Of a DNA stretch of 64,000 bases, positions 1-9,551 are shown piece after piece. Made by a program: the position numbers and the translations under genes. The stretch is from the NCBI RefSeq assembly GCF_012910785.2, contig NZ_WTVH02000009.1, positions 1 through 64,000 on the forward strand. The letters are read 5' to 3'. The notes under the pieces were generated by a model. That model did no database searches. It was not told the origin of the DNA and worked only from the letters and a program-made list of their open reading frames with translations. The DNA is from Aromatoleum buckelii. GTDB lineage: Bacteria; Pseudomonadota; Gammaproteobacteria; Burkholderiales; Rhodocyclaceae. The stretch's first letter is position 1, and each line of letters opens with the position of its first letter.

Positions 1-281
1 CATCGCCCGGAGCTTTCGCTGCTGTTGCGCGTGCCGCGCATGGTGGCTTTCGGGGTGGCCGAAAAGGCCGTCATCGGGGTGTTTCGACTACTCATGGCGC
101 GGAGATTGTGTCGTCCCCGCTGCTCCTTTGCGTTGTATGCCTGCGCGCATCATGCCTCAGCGGTCCCGGGCTGTCACGTCCGGGGCCCCCCGCGACGGGG
201 GCGACGCCGCGTGCGGCAGGCCCGCGGCTTTGCGACGACAAGCGTTACAATGTCGCACTTTTTTTCGCTTGGAACGGTCGG
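1..281. other. Window edge and region upstream of accA, no confident gene
   Basis: One forward frame is open from base 1 to 285, but its product is Arg-rich and resembles no family I know. The first 100 bases may be the tail of a neighbouring gene cut by the window. A TACAAT hexamer at 246-251 lies 30 bases before the accA start and could be a -10 element, although no good -35 sits at 16-18 bases from it. Confidence 0.3.
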
Positions 282-1250
282 ATGAAGACCACCTTTCTGG
301 ATTTCGAACAACCCGTTGCCGATCTGGAAGCAAAGATCGAGAAGCTGAGATTCGTCCAGGACGATTCGGCAGTGGATATTTCCGAGGAGATCGCGCGCCT
401 CGAAGCGAAGAGTCAGACGCTGTCCAGGAACCTGTACGCGAAGCTCACGCCGTGGCAGATCGCGCAGGTCTCGCGTCATCCCCAGCGGCCCTACACGCTC
501 GACTACGCGCGCCATATCTTTACCGATTTCGTCGAGCTGCACGGCGACCGCAGCTACGCCGACGACAAGGCGATCGTCGGCGGCCTCGCGCGCTTCAACG
601 GCCAGAGCTGCGTCGTCATCGGCCACCAGAAAGGGCGCGATACGAAAGAAAAGATCCTGCGCAACTTCGGCATGCCGCGACCGGAAGGTTATCGCAAGGC
701 GCTGCGGCTGATGCGGCTGGCGGAGAAGTTCGGCCTGCCGGTGTTCACGTTCGTCGACACTCCCGGCGCGTATCCCGGGATCGACGCCGAGGAGCGCGGC
801 CAGTCCGAGGCGATCGGCCGCAATCTTTACGTGATGGCCGAACTCAGGGTGCCGATCATCGCGACGATCATCGGCGAAGGCGGTTCCGGCGGCGCGCTGG
901 CGATCGCGGTCGGCGACCAAGTGATGATGCTGCAGTACGCGACGTACTCGGTGATCTCGCCGGAAGGCTGCGCGTCGATCCTGTGGAAGAGCTCCGACAA
1001 GGCTTCCGAAGCGGCCGAGACGATGGGCATCACTGCAGCGCGCCTGAAGTCGCTCGGTCTCATCGACCGGGTCGTCAACGAACCGCCGGGTGGCGCGCAT
1101 CGGGATCATCGCGCGATGGCGCAGACTCTCAAGCGTGCGCTGCAGGATGCGTTGCGCCAAGTGGCGGACCTTTCTCCGGCCGAACTGGTCGAGAAGCGGT
1201 TCGAGCGCCTGATGAGCTATGGCCGGTTCAAGGAAGAGAACGTCGCCTGA
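282..1250 (+). CDS. accA: Acetyl-CoA carboxylase carboxyltransferase subunit alpha
   Basis: AccA pairs with AccD to move the carboxyl group from carboxybiotin to acetyl-CoA, giving malonyl-CoA for fatty acid synthesis in the cytoplasm. The 322-residue product matches the usual length of about 319. The N-terminal [16 protein letters not shown] block, the GDRSYADD segment, the VDTPGAYPG segment and the glycine-rich [10 protein letters not shown] loop near residue 200 are all typical of the crotonase-fold alpha subunit. The ATG at 282 is chosen over longer in-frame starts because family similarity begins exactly there. The gene overlaps the start of tilS by 32 bases, so the two are probably cotranscribed. 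Confidence 0.97.
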   Translation: MKTTFLDFEQPVADLEAKIEKLRFVQDDSAVDISEEIARLEAKSQTLSRNLYAKLTPWQIAQVSRHPQRPYTLDYARHIFTDFVELHGDRSYADDKAIVGGLARFNGQSCVVIGHQKGRDTKEKILRNFGMPRPEGYRKALRLMRLAEKFGLPVFTFVDTPGAYPGIDAEERGQSEAIGRNLYVMAELRVPIIATIIGEGGSGGALAIAVGDQVMMLQYATYSVISPEGCASILWKSSDKASEAAETMGITAARLKSLGLIDRVVNEPPGGAHRDHRAMAQTLKRALQDALRQVADLSPAELVEKRFERLMSYGRFKEENVA

Positions 1251-2556
1251 CCCTCTCCCCCCGCTTGTCGATGCTGTCGCCGGCGTGCTCGCGGCGGCAG
1301 CGGTGGCGTCCCGACAACGCCTGTGCGTCGCGTTCAGCGGCGGGGCAGACTCGACGACGCTGCTGCATCTGCTCGCCCGCCTGCGGCCGCGCTTCGGCTT
1401 CGACCTCTGCGCGGCCCACGTCCATCACGCACTGAGTCCGAACGCCGACGCGTGGCTCGACTTCTGCGCGCGACAATGCGCGGCGCTCGGCGTGACTTTC
1501 CAGCCGTTTCGCGAGCAGGTCGCGCGCCACCATCCGGCCGGTCTGGAGGCGGCCGCGCGCGACGTCCGCCATGCTGCGCTCGCGCGCGTCGCGTGCGACT
1601 GGCTCGTGTTCGGCCACCATCAGGACGACCAGGCCGAAACGCTGCTGTTCCGGCTGCTGCGCGGCGCGGGCGTGCGCGGCGCCGCGGCGATGGCAGCGAT
1701 CGAGCCGGGGTCGCCGGGACGGCTGCGGCCGCTGCTCGGCGTGCGCCGCGCCGACATCCGCGCGTTCGCGCAGGCAGCGTCACTCGAATGGATCGAGGAC
1801 GAGAGCAACGCCGATCCGCGCCATGCCCGCAATTTCCTGCGTCACCACGTATTTCCGCTGCTCGGCGAAGCTTTTCCCGGCGCGGTCCCGGCGCTCGCGC
1901 GGGCGAGCGGCCATTTTCGCGAGGCGGACGGACTGCTCGGCGATCTCGCGGCGCTCGACTACGCCGCGTGCGGCGGCTCGCCATGGCTGCGGGACCGGCT
2001 GCTGATGCTGTCCGACGAACGGGTGCGCAACCTCTTGCGTTGGCGGATCCGGCAGATGGGGTGCGAGGCGCCGGCGCGCGCGCGGCTCGTCGAGGCCGTC
2101 CGGCAACTGCGCGCGACGCACGCCCCGCTGTACCTGCCGCTCGGTACAGCCGCGTGCTGCACTTACCGGGATCGGCTGTGGCTGGAGCCGCAGCGCGACG
2201 GCGCTCCCGAGCAGCCCGTGCCCTGGCGGCAGGAGCCGGCGCTGTGCTGGGGTGCCGGCGTCGTGCGCTTCGAGCCGGTGACCGGCGCGGGCATCGGCCG
2301 AGGGGCGCTGCAGCGTGCCGTGGACGTCGCGCTGGTGCCGCGCTGGCCGGGGCTGATGTTGCGGCAGGACAGCGGGCGTCCGCGGCGCAGTTTCAAGAAC
2401 CTGTGCCAGGAAGCCGGCATCCCGGCGTGGCTGCGGCCACGGCTGCCGGTGCTGCGCGTCGACGGCGAGGCGGCGTGGATCGGCGAGATCGGCGTCGCGG
2501 CCGAATTTCGCTGCGGTCAAGGCGAAGCCGGACTGCTGCCGGTGTGGCAGCGCTGA
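1219..2556 (+). CDS. tilS: tRNA(Ile)-lysidine synthase
   Basis: TilS converts the wobble cytidine of the AUA-reading tRNA-Ile to lysidine, using ATP and lysine. The PP-loop signature SGGADS is at residues 40-45, followed by the HHQDDQAET motif of the N-type ATP pyrophosphatase fold. The C-terminal portion carries the TilS substrate-binding domains, ending in an [18 protein letters not shown]-type segment. At 445 residues it has a normal length. The ATG at 1219 lies inside accA. A GTG at 1285, after the accA stop, would shorten the N-terminus by 22 residues and cannot be excluded. Confidence 0.94.
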   Translation: MAGSRKRTSPDPLPPLVDAVAGVLAAAAVASRQRLCVAFSGGADSTTLLHLLARLRPRFGFDLCAAHVHHALSPNADAWLDFCARQCAALGVTFQPFREQVARHHPAGLEAAARDVRHAALARVACDWLVFGHHQDDQAETLLFRLLRGAGVRGAAAMAAIEPGSPGRLRPLLGVRRADIRAFAQAASLEWIEDESNADPRHARNFLRHHVFPLLGEAFPGAVPALARASGHFREADGLLGDLAALDYAACGGSPWLRDRLLMLSDERVRNLLRWRIRQMGCEAPARARLVEAVRQLRATHAPLYLPLGTAACCTYRDRLWLEPQRDGAPEQPVPWRQEPALCWGAGVVRFEPVTGAGIGRGALQRAVDVALVPRWPGLMLRQDSGRPRRSFKNLCQEAGIPAWLRPRLPVLRVDGEAAWIGEIGVAAEFRCGQGEAGLLPVWQR

Positions 2557-2581
2557 ATTCATCGCCTGCCGGAACGGCTTC

Positions 2582-3190
2582 CTAGCGTCCGCCGACTAGA
2601 TTGATCAGCTGCGCGAGCTCGACGGCCGAGCGCACTGCCATTTTGTCGAAGACTTTCGAGCGATGCGCCTCGACCGTGCGCATCGAGATGTTCAGGTGGT
2701 CCGCTATGACCTTGTTGTACTTGCCGGCGAGGATTTGCTCCATCACTTCGCGCTCGCGCGCGGTCAGCAGCGCGAGCCGTGCTTCGACCGTTTCACGTGT
2801 CGCGGCGGCGAGCTGGCGTTGCGCGTCGGCGTCGAGGGCGCGCACCACGACGTCGACAAGGTCACTGTCGTTGAACGGCTTTTCGATGAAGTCGAAGGCG
2901 CCTTTCTTCAGCGCCGCCACCGCCATCGGCACATCACCGTGGCCGGTGATGAACACCACCGGCAGCAGGTTGCCGCGCGCGCGCAGCGCGTCGAAGCACT
3001 CGAGCCCGCTCATGCCTTCCATGCGAATGTCGATCACCGCACAGCCGCCCCAGTCCGGCTGCACCGCAGCAAGGAATTCTTCGGCGCTCGGCCACGTCGT
3101 GCACGCCACGTCGCGCGTCTTGAACAGCCACTGCAGCGCGTCGCGGATCGCTTCGTCGTCGTCGATGATGTGGGCGCAGGCGGGATTCAT
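2582..3190 (-). CDS. dctR: Response regulator of the C4-dicarboxylate system (FixJ/DctR type)
   Basis: This 202-residue protein has an N-terminal receiver domain and a C-terminal LuxR-type helix-turn-helix. The acidic cluster D10-D12, the phospho-acceptor D54 in the VIDIRM segment and K104 in IEKPF are all present. The output domain starts around residue 133 with LTAREREVMEQI and includes the TVEAHRSK recognition helix. Its start overlaps the end of the sensor kinase gene by 4 bases (ATGA), so the pair is translationally coupled. The divergent TRAP genes are the likely target, by analogy with Rhodobacter DctSR-DctPQM. Confidence 0.9.
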   Translation of the reverse strand: MNPACAHIIDDDEAIRDALQWLFKTRDVACTTWPSAEEFLAAVQPDWGGCAVIDIRMEGMSGLECFDALRARGNLLPVVFITGHGDVPMAVAALKKGAFDFIEKPFNDSDLVDVVVRALDADAQRQLAAATRETVEARLALLTAREREVMEQILAGKYNKVIADHLNISMRTVEAHRSKVFDKMAVRSAVELAQLINLVGGR

Positions 3191-5163
3191 GAGAGTTCGA
3201 CCGGGAACGACAGGATGAAGATGGTACCGCCGCCCGGATTGCTTTCGAAACCCAGGCGTCCGTGGTGAAGCTCGGCGATCGAGCGGCAGATGTTCAGGCC
3301 CATTCCCATTCCTTCGGGCTTGGTCGTGAAGAACGGTTCGAACAGGCGGCGCGCGATGTCCGGGTCGATGCCGCGGCCGGAATCGGCGACCCGCACGACG
3401 AGCTGGCCGCCTTCCTCGCGCGTCGCGACGCGCACCGTGCGCCATCCGGGCGGATTGTCGTGCATCGCATCCATGCCGTTGCGCACCAGGTTGACGATGA
3501 CCTGCTCGATCATCACCGGATCGGCGGGGATGTCCGGCAGACGCGCTGCCAGGTCCGTTTCGATGCGCATGCGCCGCTTGCGTGCGTCGGCTTCGATCAG
3601 GCCGATCGCTTCGCGAATCACCGTGTTGAAGTCGAGCGTCTCGCGTTTGGGCTCGGCGCGGCGGACGAAATCATGGACGCGGCGGATGATCTCGCCGGCG
3701 CGCCGCGCCTGGCGGCCGAGTTTCGCATGGATGTCGCGCAACTCGTCGCGATCGATCGTCGCCTGCTCGAGGCGGTTCAGGCAGCCGGTGTTGTAGCTCG
3801 CGATCGCGGCCAGCGGCTGGTTCAGCTCGTGCGCGAGCGTCGAGGCCATTTCGCCCATCGTCACCAGCCGTGAAGTCGCTTGCAGGCGCTCTTCCTGCTG
3901 GCGCCCGAGTTCGCGCGCGCGTTTTTGCTCGGTGATGTCGAGCAGCGACCCCATCCAGCCGGTATGGCAACCGGCCGCGTCGATCAACGGCGCTTCGAAG
4001 ATCAGCGCGTCGAGCCGCTCGCCGTTCTTGCGGCGCAGGCGCAGCTCGACGCCTTCGGGCGGCGCGGCGCCGGAGAGGATCATGTCGTGGACTTCCTGCG
4101 TTCGTTCGAGGTGATCGGGATCCCAGTACGGCATTGGCGGCAACTGGCCGATCAGCTCTTCCGGGCTGTAGCCGACCATCCTGCAGAACGCCGGATTGAC
4201 GTAGGTGATGCGGCCGTCGAGATCGCGAGCGCGCAGCCCGGTCAGCAGCGAATCTTCCATCGCCTTGCGGAACAGCGACTCGCTGCGCAATGCCTGTTCG
4301 GCGCTGTGGCGGCGCACCAGCTGGCGGCGCAGCTGCCACACGCTCCACACGATGATGCCGGCGAGCAGCACGATCGAGGCGATCAGCAGCACCGGCACCC
4401 AGCGCGTCTCGCCGCGGTAGGCGGTGATGTGCAGGCTCAGCCCGTGGCCCGGCGGGTCGAAAGGGATCGTGTAGTTCATGTCCCCGGACAGCGGCGCGAC
4501 TTTCGACTTGGCGACGATCTGCCGGCCGTCCGCATCCAGCACGCTGACGCGGTAGCGCCCCGAGAACCACCACGGCAGCTCGCGCGCGATCAGTTCGTGC
4601 AGCGAGTAGATCCCGACCACGGCGCCGATGAACGCGTCTTCGGAATGGATCGGCACGTGGACCTCGAACTGATGGCTGCCGTCGGCGACCTCGTAGGCCG
4701 GCCCATAGGCGCGCCGGCCGATCGCGCGTGCAAGGCGGAAAACCGAGTCCGCTGGCACGGCGCCCACGCTCTCGCCGATCAGGTGACTGCCGGACATCGG
4801 CGGCATCTCGCCTTTCCGGCGGCCTTCGGCGTCGAGCCATATCACGCGCACGAGCCCGCTCTCGGGACGCAGCAGCTGGCGCAGCTTCGCGTCGGTCGAG
4901 GGCGGATGGGTGTCGTGCGCGAAGAGTTCGGGGCCGATCTGGGCGAGCAGGGAAGCGTTGCGGTCGAGCTGGAACTGGAGGTTCTGTTCCATCCACAGCA
5001 CGTCGTTGATCAGCGTCATCCGCTGCTCGTCCCGGTCGGCGCTGCGCGTCAGCCATACCAGCGCCGCGATGATCGCGAGAAACAGCGGCAGCGTCAGGTA
5101 CGGCAGCACGGCGAGCCATTTCGCCGGGGCCGGCGTTAACGCAGGGTCGGGCCGGCGGCTCAT
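3187..5163 (-). CDS. dctS: Sensor histidine kinase of the C4-dicarboxylate system
   Basis: A 658-residue membrane kinase. Transmembrane helix 1 covers about residues 16-38 and helix 2 about 256-277, flanking a periplasmic sensor domain. A PAS domain follows at about 300-410, with the GYSPEELIG motif. The HisKA domain has the phospho-acceptor H445 in LAHELNQPLAAI. The ATPase domain has an N box (NLVRNGMDAM), a G1 box (DSGRGI) and an FFTTKPEGMGMGL lid. It should phosphorylate the adjacent response regulator and so control the divergent dctPQM genes. The ligand is inferred from context only. Confidence 0.9.
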   Translation of the reverse strand: MSRRPDPALTPAPAKWLAVLPYLTLPLFLAIIAALVWLTRSADRDEQRMTLINDVLWMEQNLQFQLDRNASLLAQIGPELFAHDTHPPSTDAKLRQLLRPESGLVRVIWLDAEGRRKGEMPPMSGSHLIGESVGAVPADSVFRLARAIGRRAYGPAYEVADGSHQFEVHVPIHSEDAFIGAVVGIYSLHELIARELPWWFSGRYRVSVLDADGRQIVAKSKVAPLSGDMNYTIPFDPPGHGLSLHITAYRGETRWVPVLLIASIVLLAGIIVWSVWQLRRQLVRRHSAEQALRSESLFRKAMEDSLLTGLRARDLDGRITYVNPAFCRMVGYSPEELIGQLPPMPYWDPDHLERTQEVHDMILSGAAPPEGVELRLRRKNGERLDALIFEAPLIDAAGCHTGWMGSLLDITEQKRARELGRQQEERLQATSRLVTMGEMASTLAHELNQPLAAIASYNTGCLNRLEQATIDRDELRDIHAKLGRQARRAGEIIRRVHDFVRRAEPKRETLDFNTVIREAIGLIEADARKRRMRIETDLAARLPDIPADPVMIEQVIVNLVRNGMDAMHDNPPGWRTVRVATREEGGQLVVRVADSGRGIDPDIARRLFEPFFTTKPEGMGMGLNICRSIAELHHGRLGFESNPGGGTIFILSFPVELS

Positions 5164-5314
5164 CGTGTCGGTGCGAGGGGAGCGGAGTTGTGGATGACCA
5201 CAATATGGCCGGATCGAGGACGGTACTAGACTTTACCTGTATCCCGGGCCTCAGGCTTGGTTTTGCCAAGGCTCGGGTACTCGAGAATCGACAAATTCAC
5301 CGGAGGAGAGGGTA
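5164..5314. promoter_or_regulatory. Divergent dctS / dctP promoter region
   Basis: This 151-base gap separates the divergent kinase and transporter genes, so both promoters and any DctR operator must lie here. A short inverted repeat, CTTGG-TTTTG-CCAAG, sits around 5258-5272, and the dctP start is preceded by a strong GGAGGAGAGG ribosome binding site. I could not assign -35/-10 boxes or a convincing sigma-54 site. Confidence 0.4.
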
Positions 5315-6319
5315 ATGAAAATTCGCGCACTTTTGGTTGGCCTGTTTGCCGTCGGCCTGTCGGCCACCGCGGTCGCCGCCGAGCCCATCGTCATCAAGTT
5401 CAGTCACGTCGTGGCGAACGATACGCCGAAAGGCAAGGCGGCCGAAAAGTTCAAGGAGCTCACCGACAAATACACCAAAGGGGCGGTGAAGGTCGAAGTC
5501 TACGCGAACAGCACGCTGTACAAGGACAAGGAAGAAATGGAGGCGCTGCAACTCGGGGCGGTGCAGATGCTCGCGCCGTCGCTCGCCAAATTCGGTCCGC
5601 TCGGCGTGAAGGAATTCGAGGTCTTCGATCTGCCTTACATCTTCGACGGCTACGATGCACTGCACAAGGTCACGGGCGGTGAGGTCGGCAAGGAGTTGCT
5701 CGGCAAGCTCGAGAAACGCGGCATCAAGGGTCTCGCGTTCTGGGACAACGGCTTCAAGTCCTTCTCGGCGAACTCTCCGATCAGGAAGCCCGAGGACCTG
5801 AAAGGCAAGAAAATGCGCGTCCAGTCGTCGAAAGTCCTCGAGGAGCAGATGCGCGCGCTCGGTGCGATTCCGCAGGTCATGGCGTTCTCCGAGGTCTACC
5901 AGGCGCTGCAGACCGGCGTCGTCGACGGCACCGAGAACCCGCATTCGAACCTGTACACACAGAAGATGCACGAAGTGCAGAAGCACATGACGCTGACCGA
6001 CCACGGCTACCTCGGCTACGCGGTGATCACGAACAAGAAGTTCTGGGACGGCCTGCCGGCCGAGACGCGTACGCAGCTCGAACAGGCTGTGAAGGAATCG
6101 ACCGAGTACGCGAACCAGATCGCGAAGGAAGAAAACGACAAGGCGCTCGAAGCGGTGCGCGCGTCGGGCAAGACGGAGATCTACCAGCCGACCGACGCCG
6201 AGAAGTTGGCGTTCAAGAAGGCGCTGGTTCCGGTGCACAAGAAGATGGAATCGCGCATCGGTGCCGAAACCATCCAGTCCATTTACAAGGACACCGGGTT
6301 CGACCCGTCCAAGCTGTAA
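5315..6319 (+). CDS. dctP: TRAP transporter periplasmic C4-dicarboxylate-binding protein
   Basis: This 334-residue solute-binding protein captures malate, succinate or fumarate in the periplasm and delivers it to the DctQM membrane complex. The signal peptide runs to about residue 22 with a VAA cleavage site. The mature part has the DctP family blocks IVIKFSHVV, an AF-S-EVYQALQTGVVDGTENP segment and LTDHGYLGY. The conserved Arg of the family that binds the substrate carboxylate is expected in the KKMRVQSSKV segment. A strong GGAGGA ribosome binding site precedes the ATG. It is the first gene of dctPQM and is followed by a hairpin that may set its excess over the membrane subunits. Confidence 0.95.
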   Translation: MKIRALLVGLFAVGLSATAVAAEPIVIKFSHVVANDTPKGKAAEKFKELTDKYTKGAVKVEVYANSTLYKDKEEMEALQLGAVQMLAPSLAKFGPLGVKEFEVFDLPYIFDGYDALHKVTGGEVGKELLGKLEKRGIKGLAFWDNGFKSFSANSPIRKPEDLKGKKMRVQSSKVLEEQMRALGAIPQVMAFSEVYQALQTGVVDGTENPHSNLYTQKMHEVQKHMTLTDHGYLGYAVITNKKFWDGLPAETRTQLEQAVKESTEYANQIAKEENDKALEAVRASGKTEIYQPTDAEKLAFKKALVPVHKKMESRIGAETIQSIYKDTGFDPSKL

Positions 6320-6334
6320 TCCATCATCCGCTCA

Positions 6335-6378
6335 ACGCCCGCCGGCTCTGCGCAACACCGCATTCCGGCGGGCGTTTT
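6335..6378 (+). terminator. Hairpin between dctP and dctQ (partial terminator or mRNA-stabilising stem)
   Basis: An 11-base-pair perfect stem (ACGCCCGCCGG at 6335-6345 with its complement at 6365-6375) encloses a 19-base loop and is followed by only four T residues. It lies 15 bases after the dctP stop and 18 bases before the dctQ start. This suggests partial termination or protection of the dctP message rather than an operon end. Confidence 0.65.
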
Positions 6379-6395
6379 CGTGACGGGAGTATCCC

Positions 6396-7112
6396 ATGCT
6401 AAAAATCCTTGACCATGTCGAGGAGTGGCTCATCACCTTCCTCATGGGTGTGGCCACGATCATCATCTTCGTCTCGGTCGTGCACCGCTACGGCTCCGGC
6501 CTGGCGATTCCCGGCCTGCAGGACTGGCTGCTGTCGCTGCATTTCGGCTGGGCGCAGGAGCTGTGCATCATCATGTTCGTCTGGATGGCCAAGTTCGGCG
6601 CCGCCTACGGCGTGCGCACCGGCATCCACGTCGGCGTCGACGTGCTGATCAACCGGCTGTCCGCCCCCAACCGCGCCAAGTTCGTCGTCATCGGGCTCGG
6701 CGCCGGCGCGCTCTTCACCGGCATCGTCGGGACGCTCGGCCTGACGTTCGTGCTCGAGAACGGCGCCCATTATCAGTTCCTGACGTGGTTCGGCATGGAC
6801 ACCGGCGAGCTGTATGAAGGACCGACGACGCCGGACCTCGAATGGCCGACGTGGATCGTGTATTCGGCGATCCCGCTGGGGTCGTACCTGATGTGCTTCC
6901 GCTTCCTGCAAGTGATGGCGGCGTTCCTGCGCACCGGCGAGCTGCCGACGCACGACCACGGTCACGTCGAGGGCATCGACGAGGAGCACCTGCCAGTCGA
7001 CGCGAACTACTACGACATGGACGACAACCTGCACCCGCACGACCTCACCCATAAACAGCTGGGCGAAAACGGCAAGAAGGGCGGCAATCGCACCCGGGGA
7101 GACAAGCAATGA
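6396..7112 (+). CDS. dctQ: TRAP transporter small permease subunit
   Basis: This is the four-helix membrane subunit that joins the binding protein to the large permease. Hydrophobic segments lie at about residues 14-30, 49-68, 89-114 and 146-170. The W-A-QE motif (FGWAQELCIIMFVWMAKFGAAYGV) is characteristic of DctQ. At 238 residues it is longer than the usual 160-200, because of a hydrophilic His/Asp-rich cytoplasmic tail of about 60 residues (HDHGHVEGIDEEHLP). The function of that tail is unknown, but it could bind metal. The stop overlaps dctM by 4 bases (ATGA). Confidence 0.9.
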   Translation: MLKILDHVEEWLITFLMGVATIIIFVSVVHRYGSGLAIPGLQDWLLSLHFGWAQELCIIMFVWMAKFGAAYGVRTGIHVGVDVLINRLSAPNRAKFVVIGLGAGALFTGIVGTLGLTFVLENGAHYQFLTWFGMDTGELYEGPTTPDLEWPTWIVYSAIPLGSYLMCFRFLQVMAAFLRTGELPTHDHGHVEGIDEEHLPVDANYYDMDDNLHPHDLTHKQLGENGKKGGNRTRGDKQ

Positions 7113-8392
7113 GCGCCGCCATCATCTTCGTATTGCTCCTGGTGCTGATGCTCACCGGGATGCCGATCTCGATCTCGCTCGGCCTCACGGTCCTGACCTT
7201 CCTGTTCACGATGACTGAAGTGCCGATCGAGTCGGTCGCGCTGAAGCTCTTCACCGGCATCGAGAAGTTCGAGATCATGGCGATCCCGTTCTTCATCCTC
7301 GCGGGCAACTTCCTGACGCATGGCGGGGTTGCGCGGCGCATGATCAACTTCGCGACCTCGATGGTCGGCCACTGGCACGGGGGCTTGGGTCTGGGCGGCG
7401 TGGTTGCCTGCGCGCTGTTCGCTGCGGTATCGGGCTCGAGCCCGGCGACGGTCGTCGCGATCGGCGCGATCCTGTTGCCGGCAATGGTCAGGCAGGGCTT
7501 CCCGAACAAGTTCGGCGCCGGCGTGATCACGACTTCGGGCGCGCTCGGCATCCTGATCCCGCCGTCGATCGTCATGGTCATGTACTCGGTGTCGACGAAC
7601 ACCTCGGTCGGCTCGCTGTTCATGGCGGGCGTCGTGCCGGGCCTGTTGCTCGCGATGTTTCTCGGCTTCACGACCTGGTACCGTGCGCGCAAGTACGATT
7701 ACCCGCGCCAGCCGAAAGCGAGCTGGGGGCAGCGGCTGAAGGCGTTCAAGGAATCCGCGTGGGGCCTGTTCCTGATCGTCGTCGTCATGGGCGGGATCTA
7801 CACCGGCATCTTCACGCCGACCGAGGCGGCCGCGATGAGCGCGGTGTACGCATTCTTCGTCGCGGTGTTCATCTATAAGGATCTCGGCATGAAGGACGTG
7901 CCGAAGGTGCTGCTGAACTCCGCGAACATGAGTGCGATGCTGCTGTACATCATCACCAACGCGGTGCTGTTCTCGTTCCTGCTGACGCACGAGAACATCC
8001 CGCAGGAGATGGCGGACTTCATGATTGGCACCGGCGTCGGCGTGATCGGCTTCCTGATCATGGCCAACATCCTGATGCTGATCGCCGGCAACTTCATGGA
8101 GCCGTCGTCGATCGTGCTGATCCTCGCGCCGATCCTGTTCCCGATCGCGATCAAGCTCGGCATCGACCCGGTGCATTTCGGCATCATCATGGTAGTGAAC
8201 ATGGAAGTCGGCATGTGCCATCCGCCGGTCGGCCTGAACCTCTACGTCGCTTCCGGCATCACGAAAATGGGCATCACCGAGCTGACGGTCGCAGTATGGC
8301 CGTGGCTGCTGTCGATGCTGGTATTCCTGATCCTCGTCACCTACGTCCCGGCCATCTCGCTGGCCCTGCCGCGCGCGCTCGGCATGATGTAG
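7109..8392 (+). CDS. dctM: TRAP transporter large permease subunit
   Basis: The 427-residue DctM subunit forms the sodium-coupled transport channel of the C4-dicarboxylate TRAP system in the inner membrane. Family marks include MPFFILAGNFLT-like IPFFILAGNFLTHGG, the FAAVSGSSPATVVAIGAI loop, LGILIPPSIVMV and the C-terminal HPPVGLNLYV segment. About twelve hydrophobic segments are visible. Translation is coupled to dctQ through a 4-base overlap, and a strong terminator follows. Confidence 0.95.
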   Translation: MSAAIIFVLLLVLMLTGMPISISLGLTVLTFLFTMTEVPIESVALKLFTGIEKFEIMAIPFFILAGNFLTHGGVARRMINFATSMVGHWHGGLGLGGVVACALFAAVSGSSPATVVAIGAILLPAMVRQGFPNKFGAGVITTSGALGILIPPSIVMVMYSVSTNTSVGSLFMAGVVPGLLLAMFLGFTTWYRARKYDYPRQPKASWGQRLKAFKESAWGLFLIVVVMGGIYTGIFTPTEAAAMSAVYAFFVAVFIYKDLGMKDVPKVLLNSANMSAMLLYIITNAVLFSFLLTHENIPQEMADFMIGTGVGVIGFLIMANILMLIAGNFMEPSSIVLILAPILFPIAIKLGIDPVHFGIIMVVNMEVGMCHPPVGLNLYVASGITKMGITELTVAVWPWLLSMLVFLILVTYVPAISLALPRALGMM

Positions 8393-8418
8393 CGAGGCCG
8401 TGTCGTCGCACAGCAAAG

Positions 8419-8444
8419 GCCCGCCTTTCGAGGCGGGCTTTTTT
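8419..8444 (+). terminator. Rho-independent terminator after dctM
   Basis: A perfect 8-base-pair stem, GCCCGCCT / AGGCGGGC, with a stable TTCG tetraloop is followed by six T residues. It lies 27 bases after the dctM stop and ends the dctPQM operon. Confidence 0.93.
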
Positions 8445-8469
8445 CACTGAACGGCCTGCCCCCGCGAGC

Positions 8470-8475
8470 TAGAAT
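8470..8475 (+). promoter_or_regulatory. Possible -10 box upstream of the cyclodeaminase-like gene
   Basis: A TAGAAT hexamer lies 64 bases before the start codon in the gap between the dctM terminator and the next gene. No good -35 is visible, so the call is weak. Confidence 0.3.
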
Positions 8476-8539
8476 ACGTCGCCCCGCATGCATTGACGGG
8501 GCCCTTGCGTGAATTGCCGGATGGCCGGGCAGGAGATAC

Positions 8540-9493
8540 ATGGCGATATATCTGAACGAAGCCGAAGTCGGCAGCCTCCTCGACATGCCGACGGTGCTCG
8601 ATGCGGTCGAGCAGGTCATGGCGGCCCACGGGCGCGGCGAAACGATCGACTTCCCGCGGCAGCGCGTGCGCCTGCCGGCGACGATGACGCACCTGCTGCA
8701 GGGCGGGGTGCCTGCCGTCAACCTCTCGGGGCTGAAGGTGTATACGACCGGCAGCGGCCGCAACCGCTTCTGGGTGCATCTTTTCGACGCGACCAGTGGT
8801 GATCCGGTCGCCGTGCTCGAGGCCGACCGCCTCGGCATGATGCGCACCGGCGCCGCGGGCGGGATCGCGGCCAAATGGCTCGCGCGCGCGGACGCCCGCG
8901 TCGCAGGCGTGTTCGGCGCCGGCTGGCAGGCGCAGGGACAGATCCTCGCGCTGTGTGCGGTACGGCCGCTCGAACGCATCAAAGTGTTCGCGCGCAACCA
9001 GGAGCGGCTGCAGGCTTTCTGCACGCAGATGAGCCTTGACACCGGCCGTGACGTGGTGCCGGCGGCGAGCGCCGAGGACACGGTGCGCGGCGCCGACGTC
9101 GTCGTCACGATCACGACCTCGCCAAAGCCGCTGTTCGACGCCGCGTGGCTCGCTCCGGGCACGCATGTCACCGCCGCCGGCTCGAACAGCCTCGCCCGTC
9201 AGGAGCTGTCGGAAGCGGCGGTGAGGCGCGCCGACGTGATCTGCGTCGATTCGCGCGAGATCGCGCTGCGCGAAGCGGGCGACCTGCTGCCGCTGCTCGA
9301 AAAAGGGCGCACGCAGCCGGGACGATGGGTGGAACTCGGTGAAGTGGTTGCAGGGATTCGCCCGGGACGCACGAGCGACGCCCAGGTCACGCTGTTCGAA
9401 TCGCAGGGCATGGCGATCCAGGACATCGCCGTGGCGGCGCAAGTCGTCGCGCGCGCCCGCGAACGCGGCCTCGGCACCGGGCTGCCTTACTGA
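8540..9493 (+). CDS. Ornithine cyclodeaminase / mu-crystallin family protein
   Basis: This 317-residue protein belongs to the family of ornithine cyclodeaminases, ketimine reductases and pyrroline-2-carboxylate reductases. The N-terminal segment MAIYLNEAEVGSLLDMPTVL, the LKVYT block, the EADRLGMMRTGAAGGIAAKWLAR segment and the NAD(P)-binding GVFGAGWQAQGQ glycine motif are all present. The ribosome binding site GGAG lies 9 bases before the ATG. Its substrate cannot be read from the sequence. Most bacterial members outside ornithine pathways are imino-acid reductases, so the ornithine activity should not be assumed. Confidence 0.85.
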   Translation: MAIYLNEAEVGSLLDMPTVLDAVEQVMAAHGRGETIDFPRQRVRLPATMTHLLQGGVPAVNLSGLKVYTTGSGRNRFWVHLFDATSGDPVAVLEADRLGMMRTGAAGGIAAKWLARADARVAGVFGAGWQAQGQILALCAVRPLERIKVFARNQERLQAFCTQMSLDTGRDVVPAASAEDTVRGADVVVTITTSPKPLFDAAWLAPGTHVTAAGSNSLARQELSEAAVRRADVICVDSREIALREAGDLLPLLEKGRTQPGRWVELGEVVAGIRPGRTSDAQVTLFESQGMAIQDIAVAAQVVARARERGLGTGLPY

Positions 9494-9551
9494 AAGCCGT
9501 GCCCGCGGTGCGCGCCGCGCGCTTGCCCACTCGAGAAATGGAACAAATGCA

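Noticed and set aside
5164-5314. Sigma-54 promoter upstream of dctP
   Set aside because: A GG-N10-GC pair exists (TGG...GC around 5260) but the flanking TGGCAC and TTGC elements are missing, and the regulator is FixJ-type, not NtrC-type.
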